From contig DBRJ01000042.1 of NCBI GenBank assembly GCA_002305915.1, forward strand, positions 1-13,051: 13,051 nucleotides of DNA, read 5' to 3'. This document shows positions 1 through 6,549 of this stretch, one piece after another. The notes under the pieces are model-generated. The model ran no database searches. It was given only the letters and a program-made list of their open reading frames with translations, and was not told the DNA's origin. How positions within the stretch are numbered: position 1 is the first letter of the stretch; every line of letters starts with the position of its first letter. The DNA is from Pelotomaculum sp. UBA1371. GTDB taxonomy: Bacteria; Bacillota; Desulfotomaculia; Desulfotomaculales; Pelotomaculaceae. Made by a program: the position numbers and the translations under genes.

Positions 1-42
1 CTCCCGCGGCGTTAATTCCACAGACAACACCCCGTCACTCAA
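1..42 (-). CDS. Possible N-terminal end of a gene cut by the window edge
   Basis: On the minus strand a frame stays open from a TTG at 42-40 to the window edge, giving MSDGVLSVELTPRE. A GGGAG sequence lies 7 bases upstream of the TTG, a plausible ribosome binding site. The same frame is open a little further upstream to a stop near 118, so another start is possible. Fourteen residues are too few to recognise a family. It would be the next gene after the glycyl radical activase in the same direction. It could equally be chance. Confidence 0.25.
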   Translation of the reverse strand, partial: MSDGVLSVELTPRE

Positions 43-126
43 CTGCAGGCTCCCGGTCCGGCAGATTCCGGGCAGTACCGGTACCAGACCCTTAAAACTG
101 CTGTGCAGACTTTAAAGCAACCCTGT

Positions 127-150
127 TTTTTCGTCCGGAGCCGCGAAAAA
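127..150. repeat. Small hairpin downstream of the activase gene
   Basis: Seven-base arms TTTTTCG (127-133) and CGAAAAA (144-150) enclose a 10-base GC-rich loop. It lies about 100 bases past the stop of the activase gene. The T-run is inside the stem rather than after it, so it is not a convincing rho-independent terminator. Nothing else was recognised between 43 and 250. Confidence 0.25.
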
Positions 151-250
151 TCTAAAGAGCCCTGTAAATACTCCGCGGCGCCAGGAGAAGATGTCCTTCC
201 TCAAAGATGATTTTACCCCGCTTTAAATTATTTTTCAAACAAATCCGCAG

Positions 251-1207
251 TCAGCCGGTGACCACTTTTAAGCCGTAAGATTCCAGGATCCCCCTGCACT
301 TCTTCATCTGTTTTTGATCAGGCGGTTTAAGCTCCGCCAGTTGATATTCTTTACCCAGTCTTTCATATTTGGCGGAACCCAGGCGGTGGTAGGGCAGGAT
401 TTGCACAAGACTGACAGATGGGCCCAAACCGGCGCAAAAGGCGCCCGTAGCCCGGATGTTTTCTTCGGAATCGTTACAGCCTGGAATAATGGGGATCCTG
501 ATTTGCAGGGCCACTCCCTCTTCGGCCATTTTCCTGGCGTTTTCCAGGATTAATTCATTGGGAACTCCGGTTAAGCGCTGTGACTGTACAGTGTCCATAT
601 GTTTCAGGTCGTAGAGAACGAGATCCACATAGTCCAGGACTTCTTTGTAATGCTCCCACTCGGCGTAGCCGCAGGTATCCAGGCAGACATGCAGCCCCCT
701 GGCTTTACATTGTTGTAATAACGCTTTGACGAATTTATACTGGACCATTGGTTCACCGCCGGAAACCGTAACCCCGCCCTTTGATTTCCGGTAGTATAAC
801 CTGTCCCTGTCGATTATTCTCATTATTTCAGAAAGAGACGCGTCTCTTCCGGTAAGGTAGAGCGCCTTCGGCCAGCAAACCCCGGCACACCGGCCACAGT
901 TGTTGCAGGCATCCCTGTTGAGTTCGATGACTTGAATTTCTTTTTTTTCGAACCTGGAATAGAACCTCCGGCCCTTGGTCAGAGCTCCCGTGGGGCATAC
1001 TTCCAGGCATTTTCCACAGCTGTCCACACCGATACATTTAATTTCAAACCAGGCTATTTCGTCCTCCGCAGCCTGGGAATCCGGGCTGTGACACCACAAA
1101 CACCTCAGGGGGCAGCCCTTTAGAAAAACCTCCGTTCTGATCCCTGGTCCGTCATGCACCGTGTATCTCTGGATATCAATAATTTTCCCTGTTTGCACGT
1201 TTTCCAT
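251..1207 (-). CDS. Glycyl radical enzyme activating enzyme (radical SAM)
   Basis: A 318-residue radical SAM protein that should install the glycyl radical on the enzyme encoded just upstream, by reductive cleavage of S-adenosylmethionine in the cytoplasm. Visible motifs: DGPGIRT (19-25), the radical SAM cluster C32-x3-C36-x2-C39, and an inserted two-cluster ferredoxin domain with C58, C64, C67, C71 and C101, C104, C107, C111. The SAM-binding SGGEP lies at 149-153. The double ferredoxin insert and the length match activases of glycerol dehydratase, CutC and arylacetate decarboxylase rather than the short PflA. The residues after the third cluster cysteine are HSPDSQ, where many relatives have SNPESQ. 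The ATG is preceded by GGGAGG 7 bases upstream. The gene lies 174 bases downstream of the glycyl radical enzyme and is probably cotranscribed. The family assignment is very secure; the partner assignment rests on adjacency. Confidence 0.95.
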   Translation of the reverse strand: MENVQTGKIIDIQRYTVHDGPGIRTEVFLKGCPLRCLWCHSPDSQAAEDEIAWFEIKCIGVDSCGKCLEVCPTGALTKGRRFYSRFEKKEIQVIELNRDACNNCGRCAGVCWPKALYLTGRDASLSEIMRIIDRDRLYYRKSKGGVTVSGGEPMVQYKFVKALLQQCKARGLHVCLDTCGYAEWEHYKEVLDYVDLVLYDLKHMDTVQSQRLTGVPNELILENARKMAEEGVALQIRIPIIPGCNDSEENIRATGAFCAGLGPSVSLVQILPYHRLGSAKYERLGKEYQLAELKPPDQKQMKKCRGILESYGLKVVTG

Positions 1208-1266
1208 TAACAGGCCTCCCGAATATTCAGGTATTCTCCGGCGGAAAAAATTCTAAGACGGAGACC

Positions 1267-1366
1267 GGCAGTGCACTTCAAGGCCAGGCGGGCCTTAAAG
1301 TGTACTGCCCGCCGGCAGGCTGCCGCCGGCCGGCGGGGAGAAGGCGGCGGAGGATTGAGCTCCGCC
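1267..1366. repeat. Three consecutive hairpins between enzyme and activase
   Basis: Three inverted repeats fill most of the 174-base spacer. First, 19-base arms 1267-1285 and 1291-1309 with a 5-base loop; on the minus-strand RNA they pair except for one A·C mismatch and one G·U. Second, GC-rich 9-base arms CCCGCCGGC (1308-1316) and GCCGGCGGG (1329-1337), overlapping the first by two bases. Third, 7-base arms GGCGGAG (1346-1352) and CTCCGCC (1360-1366) with a 7-base loop. None is followed by a T-run on the minus strand, so they look like RNA-stabilising or processing structures, or a mobile palindrome, rather than full terminators. They could keep activase expression below that of the enzyme. 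Confidence 0.6.
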
Positions 1367-1381
1367 TTAATGCTCCGTCAA

Positions 1382-3781
1382 CTAAGCCATTTCGGTGATT
1401 TCCGTTCTTTCAATAATGTCCTCCTGAAGCGCCGGGTCCAGTCCTACGAAGAGGGCGCTGTAACCCGCCACCCGTACTACCAGGCCCCTGTACTTATTCG
1501 GGTTTTTCTGGGCGTCCCGCAGGGTTTTCGAGCTCACGACGTTGAATTGAAGGTGTAATCCCTTGTTATCGAAGTAAGTCTTGATTGCCGAGATTAAGTT
1601 TCTGGTGCCGCTCTCGCCTTCCACCGCGCTGGGGTGGAATTTCAGGTTGAGCAGGGTCCCGTTGGAGTTAATCAGGTGATCCACCATGGCGGCGGAATTG
1701 AGTGTTGCCGTGGGGCCGTTTTTATCCTTGCCGTGCATGGGCGAAATCCCGTCAGCCAGCGCTTCGCCGGCCCTTCTCCCGTCTAAGGAGGCGCCCCGGC
1801 CGTAACCCATGGGGATGTTGGCCGATACCGGGTAGAGTCCCGGGCTGTACGGCCCCCTGGGTCCGGTGCACTCTTCCGTGAGCTTGCAATAGACGCCTGC
1901 CGCCCATCTGGCCAGTTCATCAACATAGGGGTCGTCGTTGCCGTAGCCGGGGGTACCGGCAATAATCTCGCTGCGCAGCGCTTCCCTGCCTTCCCAGTTG
2001 GTCTTCAACGCGCTCAAGAGTTCGGCTCCGCTGTATTTTTTGTCGTCAAATACAAATTTCTTGATGGCTGCCAGGGCGTCAGCCGTGTTGCTGACCCCCA
2101 CTCCCGCGGTGCCCGTGGAATTGTACTTGGCGCCGCCGGCGGCCACGTCCACACCCCTCTTGACACAGGGCTCCATGCCGCAGGAAAGAATTGGGAGCGG
2201 CGCCAGCTGCATGTGGGCCAGGTCAACAACGTTTGTAATTACAGAGAAATGATCAACAAAGTACTGGGTCTGCTTGACATAAGCCTCTTTAACCTCCTCG
2301 AAGGATTTGAAGCTTGCCAGATCCCCCGTAGCCGGCCCTGCCTGCTCGCCGGTTAAGAGATTGACGCCGTTGTTGATGGCCAGTTCCAGACAAGCGGGCA
2401 GGCTGAAAAAGGGCGCGTCGCCGGTGCCCCCGGACCAGCCGTACTCAAAGCCCTGGCAGCCCGGCTCAACACAGCCTACAATGGCGTAATCCCGCGCGTC
2501 CGCCAGTTCCCTGCCCCTGTTCAACAAGGCCGGAATGATTACTTCATCATTGTAAAACGCCGGCATCCCCAGGCCCTGCTTCTTCACTTCGATGGCCTTG
2601 ACCCATAACTCGTCCGGTGTGCCGTTCCAGATCCTGATCGAAAGGGAGGGCTGGTGCAGTTTGACGTTGGCAGTGGCGTCCAGGCAGATATAGGAGAGTT
2701 CGTTGGTTGCGTCCCGGCCGTCCCTGGTCTGGCCGCCCACACAGAGGTTCTGGAACATGGGATAGCCGCCGAAGGCCCTGGTGGCGCCGATGGGCCTTAT
2801 TTTGTTGATTTCCGAAAGTTTAATCCACAAACACTCTACTAACTCCTGGACAAATTCTTTTTTAATCAGTCCCTCCTGGACGTCCTTTGCGTAAAAGGGA
2901 TACATGTACTGGTCGAACCTGCCCGGAGAAACGGAGTGGCCGCTGGATTCAAGCTGGATCAGCAACTGGAAGAACCAGAATGACTGGCAGGCTTCCCAGA
3001 ATGTCCTGGCCGGTTTTTCCGGAACCCAATCGCAGTTCCCGGCAATATGCAGCAGTTCTGTTTTCCGGTATGGGTTTTTCTCAGCGGCTGCCAGTTCCCT
3101 GGCCAGCTTCGCATACCTTCTGGCGAAGTCCGATGCGGCGTCACAAACCATGACGATGGCGTTCCAGAAATGATACTTTTCAATGTCCCTGCCGTCCCTG
3201 GGTATTCCCAGCTGTTCCAGCTGATTGAGGGCATCTTTTTTGACTCCTGAGAACCCCTTTTCCAGAATGGTCCTGTAATTAGGACTGTAGTGCCCCACGC
3301 CCGAGATGGCCACTTCCGGGATACCAAAGGTATACACTCCCGAAGTCTCGATGGCTTTTTTGGATTCTTCCGGGAGCATCCTCAGGATAATGTCGTTGAC
3401 TTTTTTACCTTTCCAGTAATCATAAAGACCTCTGAGGGTTTCTTTGGTCTCTTCATCAATTAAAAACCTGTCCGCATCTCTTTTTTCAAAGGGTTCCTTT
3501 TCCATTTCTTCCAGGATCCAGTCGTAGGAAAACTCGGGGAAAATGGGCGCCGACCGTGCAACTTTAGCCTGGTTCCCGACGATTAATTCATCTTCAGCAA
3601 TCCAGATGGTCATCTCATTTAACAACTTTTTAAGGGCTTTGGCCCTTCTGAGGATCATCGGTTCACCCTCTGTTTCCTGGTAAGACCTGGTGATAATTAC
3701 TGCACGCTCCGCGTCTATGGCCGGAGGTGTAGCCAGATACCTTTCTTGCAGCCTGTGGACCCGCTCTGTGATGCCGTTCAC
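1382..3781 (-). CDS. Glycyl radical enzyme, B12-independent glycerol/diol dehydratase-like
   Basis: A 799-residue PFL-family enzyme. The thiyl-radical site is G-C437-V-E439-P and the glycyl loop is RVAGYSA with G773 near the C-terminus. By alignment from memory to Clostridium butyricum glycerol dehydratase (DhaB1, about 787 residues), the substrate-site residues appear kept: H164 in GVGH, H282-S283 in GHS, Y340 in FGGYP, C437 and E439. The C-terminal third also reads very much like that enzyme. The expected reaction is radical dehydration of a vicinal diol or similar compound in the cytoplasm. Oddity: where DhaB1 reads GWHD, this protein has GWSGGTGD, a 4-residue insertion placing D455 where Asp447 is expected, and the residues before it also differ. 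Substrate is therefore open (glycerol, 1,2-propanediol or another). The start is GTG with AAGGAG 8 bases upstream. It lies in its own transcription unit with the activase. No microcompartment genes are in view. Confidence 0.93.
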   Translation of the reverse strand: MNGITERVHRLQERYLATPPAIDAERAVIITRSYQETEGEPMILRRAKALKKLLNEMTIWIAEDELIVGNQAKVARSAPIFPEFSYDWILEEMEKEPFEKRDADRFLIDEETKETLRGLYDYWKGKKVNDIILRMLPEESKKAIETSGVYTFGIPEVAISGVGHYSPNYRTILEKGFSGVKKDALNQLEQLGIPRDGRDIEKYHFWNAIVMVCDAASDFARRYAKLARELAAAEKNPYRKTELLHIAGNCDWVPEKPARTFWEACQSFWFFQLLIQLESSGHSVSPGRFDQYMYPFYAKDVQEGLIKKEFVQELVECLWIKLSEINKIRPIGATRAFGGYPMFQNLCVGGQTRDGRDATNELSYICLDATANVKLHQPSLSIRIWNGTPDELWVKAIEVKKQGLGMPAFYNDEVIIPALLNRGRELADARDYAIVGCVEPGCQGFEYGWSGGTGDAPFFSLPACLELAINNGVNLLTGEQAGPATGDLASFKSFEEVKEAYVKQTQYFVDHFSVITNVVDLAHMQLAPLPILSCGMEPCVKRGVDVAAGGAKYNSTGTAGVGVSNTADALAAIKKFVFDDKKYSGAELLSALKTNWEGREALRSEIIAGTPGYGNDDPYVDELARWAAGVYCKLTEECTGPRGPYSPGLYPVSANIPMGYGRGASLDGRRAGEALADGISPMHGKDKNGPTATLNSAAMVDHLINSNGTLLNLKFHPSAVEGESGTRNLISAIKTYFDNKGLHLQFNVVSSKTLRDAQKNPNKYRGLVVRVAGYSALFVGLDPALQEDIIERTEITEMA

Positions 3782-3972
3782 AAAATCATCTCCTTAATTA
3801 GTTTTTTAGTAAAGGTTCCCTTTGCTGAACATAACTAAAAACCAATTGCCTGTGGAAAAACCTGCTTCATCCTTACTTCTTCCGCTTACCCCTGATGACA
3901 CCTGGTTGAACCCGTTGAGGCCCGCACCTGCCCCCCTTGTTTTGTGGTACTTATAAAATACACGGCCGGATT

Positions 3973-4036
3973 ATTTATTAACTAACCCGGCACAATAAAG
4001 TAAATCTGATCTATGAGCATTTATTCACTAACCCGG
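3973..4036 (-). repeat. Tandem 18-base direct repeats, candidate activator sites
   Basis: Two copies at 3973-3990 and 4019-4036 match at 17 of 18 positions; on the minus strand they read CCGGGTTAGTkAATAAAT. The start-to-start distance is 46 bases. They lie about 190-255 bases upstream of the glycyl radical enzyme start. Paired direct repeats beside a weak promoter are typical of AraC-family activator sites, and the neighbouring response regulator has an AraC output domain. The link is inference. Confidence 0.5.
4008..4021. promoter_or_regulatory. 14-base element shared with the sensor kinase upstream region
   Basis: The sequence GATCTATGAGCATT here is identical to 8454-8467 upstream of the histidine kinase. 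A related copy lies at 8555-8568, differing at three of the 14 positions. The element overlaps the second 18-base repeat by 3 bases. A 14-base identity between two short gene-free regions is unlikely by chance, so a common operator or RNA element is plausible. Confidence 0.5.
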
Positions 4037-4141
4037 TATGCCGGCAACTCCACTGAGTTATACAGGGTTTTCTTTTATTGTAAATCGAGCTGCTCCAGAC
4101 GGGAAACTCTAAGGATTTGTGATTTGCGGCACTTATTTATC

Positions 4142-4175
4142 AAAAAAAAAGTGCCAAATGTTGACCATTGGGCAC
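4142..4175 (-). terminator. Rho-independent terminator after the regulator operon
   Basis: On the minus strand a 10-base stem (GTGCCCAATG with CATTTGGCAC, one mismatch) with a 5-base loop is followed directly by nine T residues. It lies 41 bases past the stop of the DUF1638 gene. It separates the kinase-regulator-DUF1638 transcript from the glycyl radical enzyme, which therefore needs its own promoter. Confidence 0.8.
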
Positions 4176-4215
4176 ATAGGTGACTTTTTTTACTTTTAAT
4201 CATAAATTTGACCCT

Positions 4216-4884
4216 TTATGATCTAAAAAACATGCTTTCCTCTACCCTTTGGCCCGGGGCCAAAACCAGGAAATCCCGGGAGTCCCAATAACATTGCAGC
4301 AGGCGTTCCAGAAGGCCGGTTGATCCCCGCTCCACCATAAAATCCCACTGGAGTTGCCTGGCGGTTTCCCGTGCCAGAACCAGGGTTTCCTTAACACTTT
4401 CCCCGGAGTCCAGGGTCTTAATGAAGATAATTCGCCTGTAGTGGCGGAACATGTTCTCAAAAACCCAGGCGCCTGTTTCCTTGCCGTATTTTTTGATTAA
4501 TTTCTCGCGTTCCTGCAGGGGTGTCCGCCCGTAACGAACCCAGCTGGGAGAAAGAAAATAGCTGCCGGCCTGCGCCTCCCCGGTCCCCCGAAGCAGCCGG
4601 ATGCAGTCATGGGACCTGGGCAGGACAAGTTTGCCTCCGGGATTAAACAAACCAACGGTGGACCTGGAACAGAGCCCGTAGGCCAGAATGACATCCCGGT
4701 CGCTGCCTTCCTGTAGGATCCCCCGCTGCAGGGCCTGGTTTAAAAGGGCCGGCGATTCATGTAAACCAATGGGGTAAAACTTGAGCATCAAGTTTTCCGG
4801 AGCCAGACTTTCGATCTCTTCTTTCAACGACGCGCAAGCCAAACAAACAGGTCCGGACTTATGTTTATAACCCGTACTCATCAT
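4216..4884 (-). CDS. DUF1638 family protein
   Basis: A 222-residue soluble protein that matches the DUF1638 family by the pattern YGLCSRSTVGL, then LVLPRSHDC, then a YFLSPSWV segment. Conserved Cys and His residues (CLAC near the N-terminus, GLC, SHDC) suggest metal or cofactor binding, but the function is unknown. From general knowledge, DUF1638 genes often neighbour corrinoid-dependent methyltransferase genes in methanogens and anaerobic Firmicutes. Here the corrinoid partner is instead the sensor kinase two genes upstream. The start lies inside the 3' end of the response regulator gene (20-base overlap). GGGAG lies 5 bases before the first ATG and 8 before the second, so translation is coupled and either ATG could start. 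A role in handling the corrinoid or tuning the sensor is inference. Confidence 0.8.
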   Translation of the reverse strand: MMSTGYKHKSGPVCLACASLKEEIESLAPENLMLKFYPIGLHESPALLNQALQRGILQEGSDRDVILAYGLCSRSTVGLFNPGGKLVLPRSHDCIRLLRGTGEAQAGSYFLSPSWVRYGRTPLQEREKLIKKYGKETGAWVFENMFRHYRRIIFIKTLDSGESVKETLVLARETARQLQWDFMVERGSTGLLERLLQCYWDSRDFLVLAPGQRVEESMFFRS

Positions 4885-6469
4885 CTGTTCTCCCGGCAGC
4901 GCCTGCCGGACTGCAGGTTAGCCTGCGGTATTCCCCGGGCGTAACTCCTTTGTGTTTTTTGAATACCCGCGCAAAATACTTCACATCATGATAACCCACC
5001 TTTTCAGCTATGCCGGCTATGGAATCTTCCGGCCTGCTCAAAAATTGTTCGGCCTTGCGCATCCTTACCATGGTTACATATTCAATGAAATTCCTTCCGG
5101 TTTCATTCTTGAAAATACGGCTGAGGTAACTGGGACTTAAGAAAAACTTGTGGGCCACTGCTTCCAGGCTCAGCTCCTGATAATAAAAATCGTTGAGATA
5201 TTGCTGGATTTGATTAATGATTCTGTTATTCTGCCGCTCCTTGCGCCCGGCCACAGCTTCAGCCATAGCGACAATTTTTTGACAGGCCCAGGAAACCAGA
5301 AGTTCTTTGGTGTGGTGGCGTTCCAGAGCCTGCCACCAGCGGGCGCCGAGGGGAATTTGTGAGGTCCGGGAAGCAAGTACCAGCAGCTCAATTAGACGGT
5401 TTCGCATCTGCTCAGGATCGCCCCCCAGGGCCACCTCTCCGGCAATGGTCCCGGTCAACTCCTTGACCTTCGACACATCTCCCAGCTCGATTCTGGCCAG
5501 CAGTTCCTTTTCAAGATGAGCAGGATAGGAGTTTTCCAATTTTAACCCGGCAATTCTGCTATAAGGAATAACCTGATTGCTCCCGAGGGTCAGCCGGTGA
5601 TTAATTGCCTTCCGGGCCTGACAGTAGGAACGGTACAGTTCTGCTGGTTCGGAACAGGCCCGGCCTACTCCCACCGTCAGGCAGGCCCAGCCCGTCTTCT
5701 CCGTCATCACCCGCAAATTTTCGGCAATTCTGAATAACTGCAAGTCAGGATCTTTTTCCAGGGGATCAATGCAAACAAGAACAACAAATTCCAGCCCCCC
5801 GGAAGGAGCCAGGAGCACGTCATGGGGTCCCAGCAGCCCTTGCACAAGATGGTAAACCTCGCCTAGAATCCGCTGGTTGCTTGCTTCCGTGCGGCCGCTC
5901 CCGGCAATTTCCAGGCCGGCGCATAGGACCCCGCCGGGAAAGCGCTCAATCCCCAGGGCGCGGGCCCTTTCCAGAAGAACTTCGGAGGTTTCTTTGCTTC
6001 CATGGATAATCTCCGAGAAAAAGTTCAAACGCAAGACCGGAATGGTATTCTCCAACAATTCCTTGAGCCGTTTTTGCCCGGCAGTTTCGTTTTGCTCATG
6101 TTCAATTTCAGCCAAAACCTCGCTGATTACCCGGATCATTAAATCGGATTCCACTGGCTTGAGCAGGTAGGCGGCTGCTCCCAGTTGAACGGCTTTCTGG
6201 GCGTACTGGAATTCATCGTGCGCCGAGATAATAATAACCCGGGCAGCCAGCCCGGCCTCCCGGATTTCCTCGATTACCTTAAGGCCGTCCAGGCCGGGCA
6301 TGCGAATATCGATGAGGCACAGGTGAGGCTTTAAGCCTCTGATTAAATCCAGGGCTTCAAGCCCGTTCTCCGCCTCCTCGACCTGGTCAAACACTGGAAA
6401 ATGCCGCTCCAGCAGTTTTCTGATAAACATCCGCTCTATGCTCTCGTCATCCGCTATAACAACCTTCAT
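4865..6469 (-). CDS. YesN-like response regulator, REC plus AraC-type DNA-binding domain
   Basis: A 534-residue cytoplasmic response regulator. Residues 1-120 form a receiver domain with acidic residues D7 and D8, phosphorylation site D54 in IDIRMPGLDG, S82 and K104. The middle of about 290 residues is a linker of the size seen in YesN-type regulators. Residues of about 418-516 form a two-helix-turn-helix AraC domain (LSLEAVAHKFFLSPSYLSRI, later GYHDVKYFARVFKKHKG). The upstream partner is the LytS-like histidine kinase 80 bases away. The likely targets are the glycyl radical enzyme promoter and the kinase promoter, which share an element. The ATG has a strong GGAGGTGA site 5 bases upstream. 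The last bases overlap the DUF1638 start. The family is certain; the targets are inferred. Confidence 0.95.
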   Translation of the reverse strand: MKVVIADDESIERMFIRKLLERHFPVFDQVEEAENGLEALDLIRGLKPHLCLIDIRMPGLDGLKVIEEIREAGLAARVIIISAHDEFQYAQKAVQLGAAAYLLKPVESDLMIRVISEVLAEIEHEQNETAGQKRLKELLENTIPVLRLNFFSEIIHGSKETSEVLLERARALGIERFPGGVLCAGLEIAGSGRTEASNQRILGEVYHLVQGLLGPHDVLLAPSGGLEFVVLVCIDPLEKDPDLQLFRIAENLRVMTEKTGWACLTVGVGRACSEPAELYRSYCQARKAINHRLTLGSNQVIPYSRIAGLKLENSYPAHLEKELLARIELGDVSKVKELTGTIAGEVALGGDPEQMRNRLIELLVLASRTSQIPLGARWWQALERHHTKELLVSWACQKIVAMAEAVAGRKERQNNRIINQIQQYLNDFYYQELSLEAVAHKFFLSPSYLSRIFKNETGRNFIEYVTMVRMRKAEQFLSRPEDSIAGIAEKVGYHDVKYFARVFKKHKGVTPGEYRRLTCSPAGAAGRTDDEYGL

Positions 6470-6497
6470 AAAAAATCACCTCCGGTACCGGGAAACT

Positions 6498-6521
6498 AAG
6501 TTATTAAGTTATTAGGTTATT
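6498..6521. repeat. Three tandem octamers between kinase and regulator
   Basis: AAGTTATT, AAGTTATT and AGGTTATT follow one another without gaps at 6498-6505, 6506-6513 and 6514-6521. They occupy the 80-base spacer between the kinase stop and the regulator start, upstream of the regulator's ribosome binding site. Function is unknown; a simple slippage repeat or a binding site are both possible. Confidence 0.5.
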
Positions 6522-6549
6522 GGGTTTACCGGCTTTATGGTACAGTTCG

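Larger units (their letters stand above)
3782..4141 (-). promoter_or_regulatory. Regulatory gap upstream of the glycyl radical enzyme
   Basis: No gene is visible in this gap. It must hold the promoter of the enzyme, because a terminator lies on its far side. One candidate -10 is TATAAG at 3955-3950 with a poor -35 (ATAAAT, 3978-3973, 17-base spacer) overlapping one repeat copy, as expected for an activator-dependent promoter. A second weak candidate is TATAAC at 4062-4057. No sigma-54 type -24/-12 pair was found. The ribosome binding site AAGGAG is at 3795-3790. Confidence 0.45.

Noticed and set aside
1382..3781. Glycyl radical enzyme as choline trimethylamine-lyase, benzylsuccinate-type synthase or hydroxyphenylacetate decarboxylase
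   Set aside because: The active-site context and the C-terminal third read like glycerol/diol dehydratase; no CutC-type long N-terminus or microcompartment genes, no small subunits of benzylsuccinate synthase, and no decarboxylase small subunit are in view. Exact substrate stays open.
4142..4160. TGGCAC followed by T-rich sequence on the minus strand, suggesting a sigma-54 promoter for the glycyl radical enzyme
   Set aside because: The -12 GC is absent at the required spacing, and the same bases form a clean rho-independent terminator.
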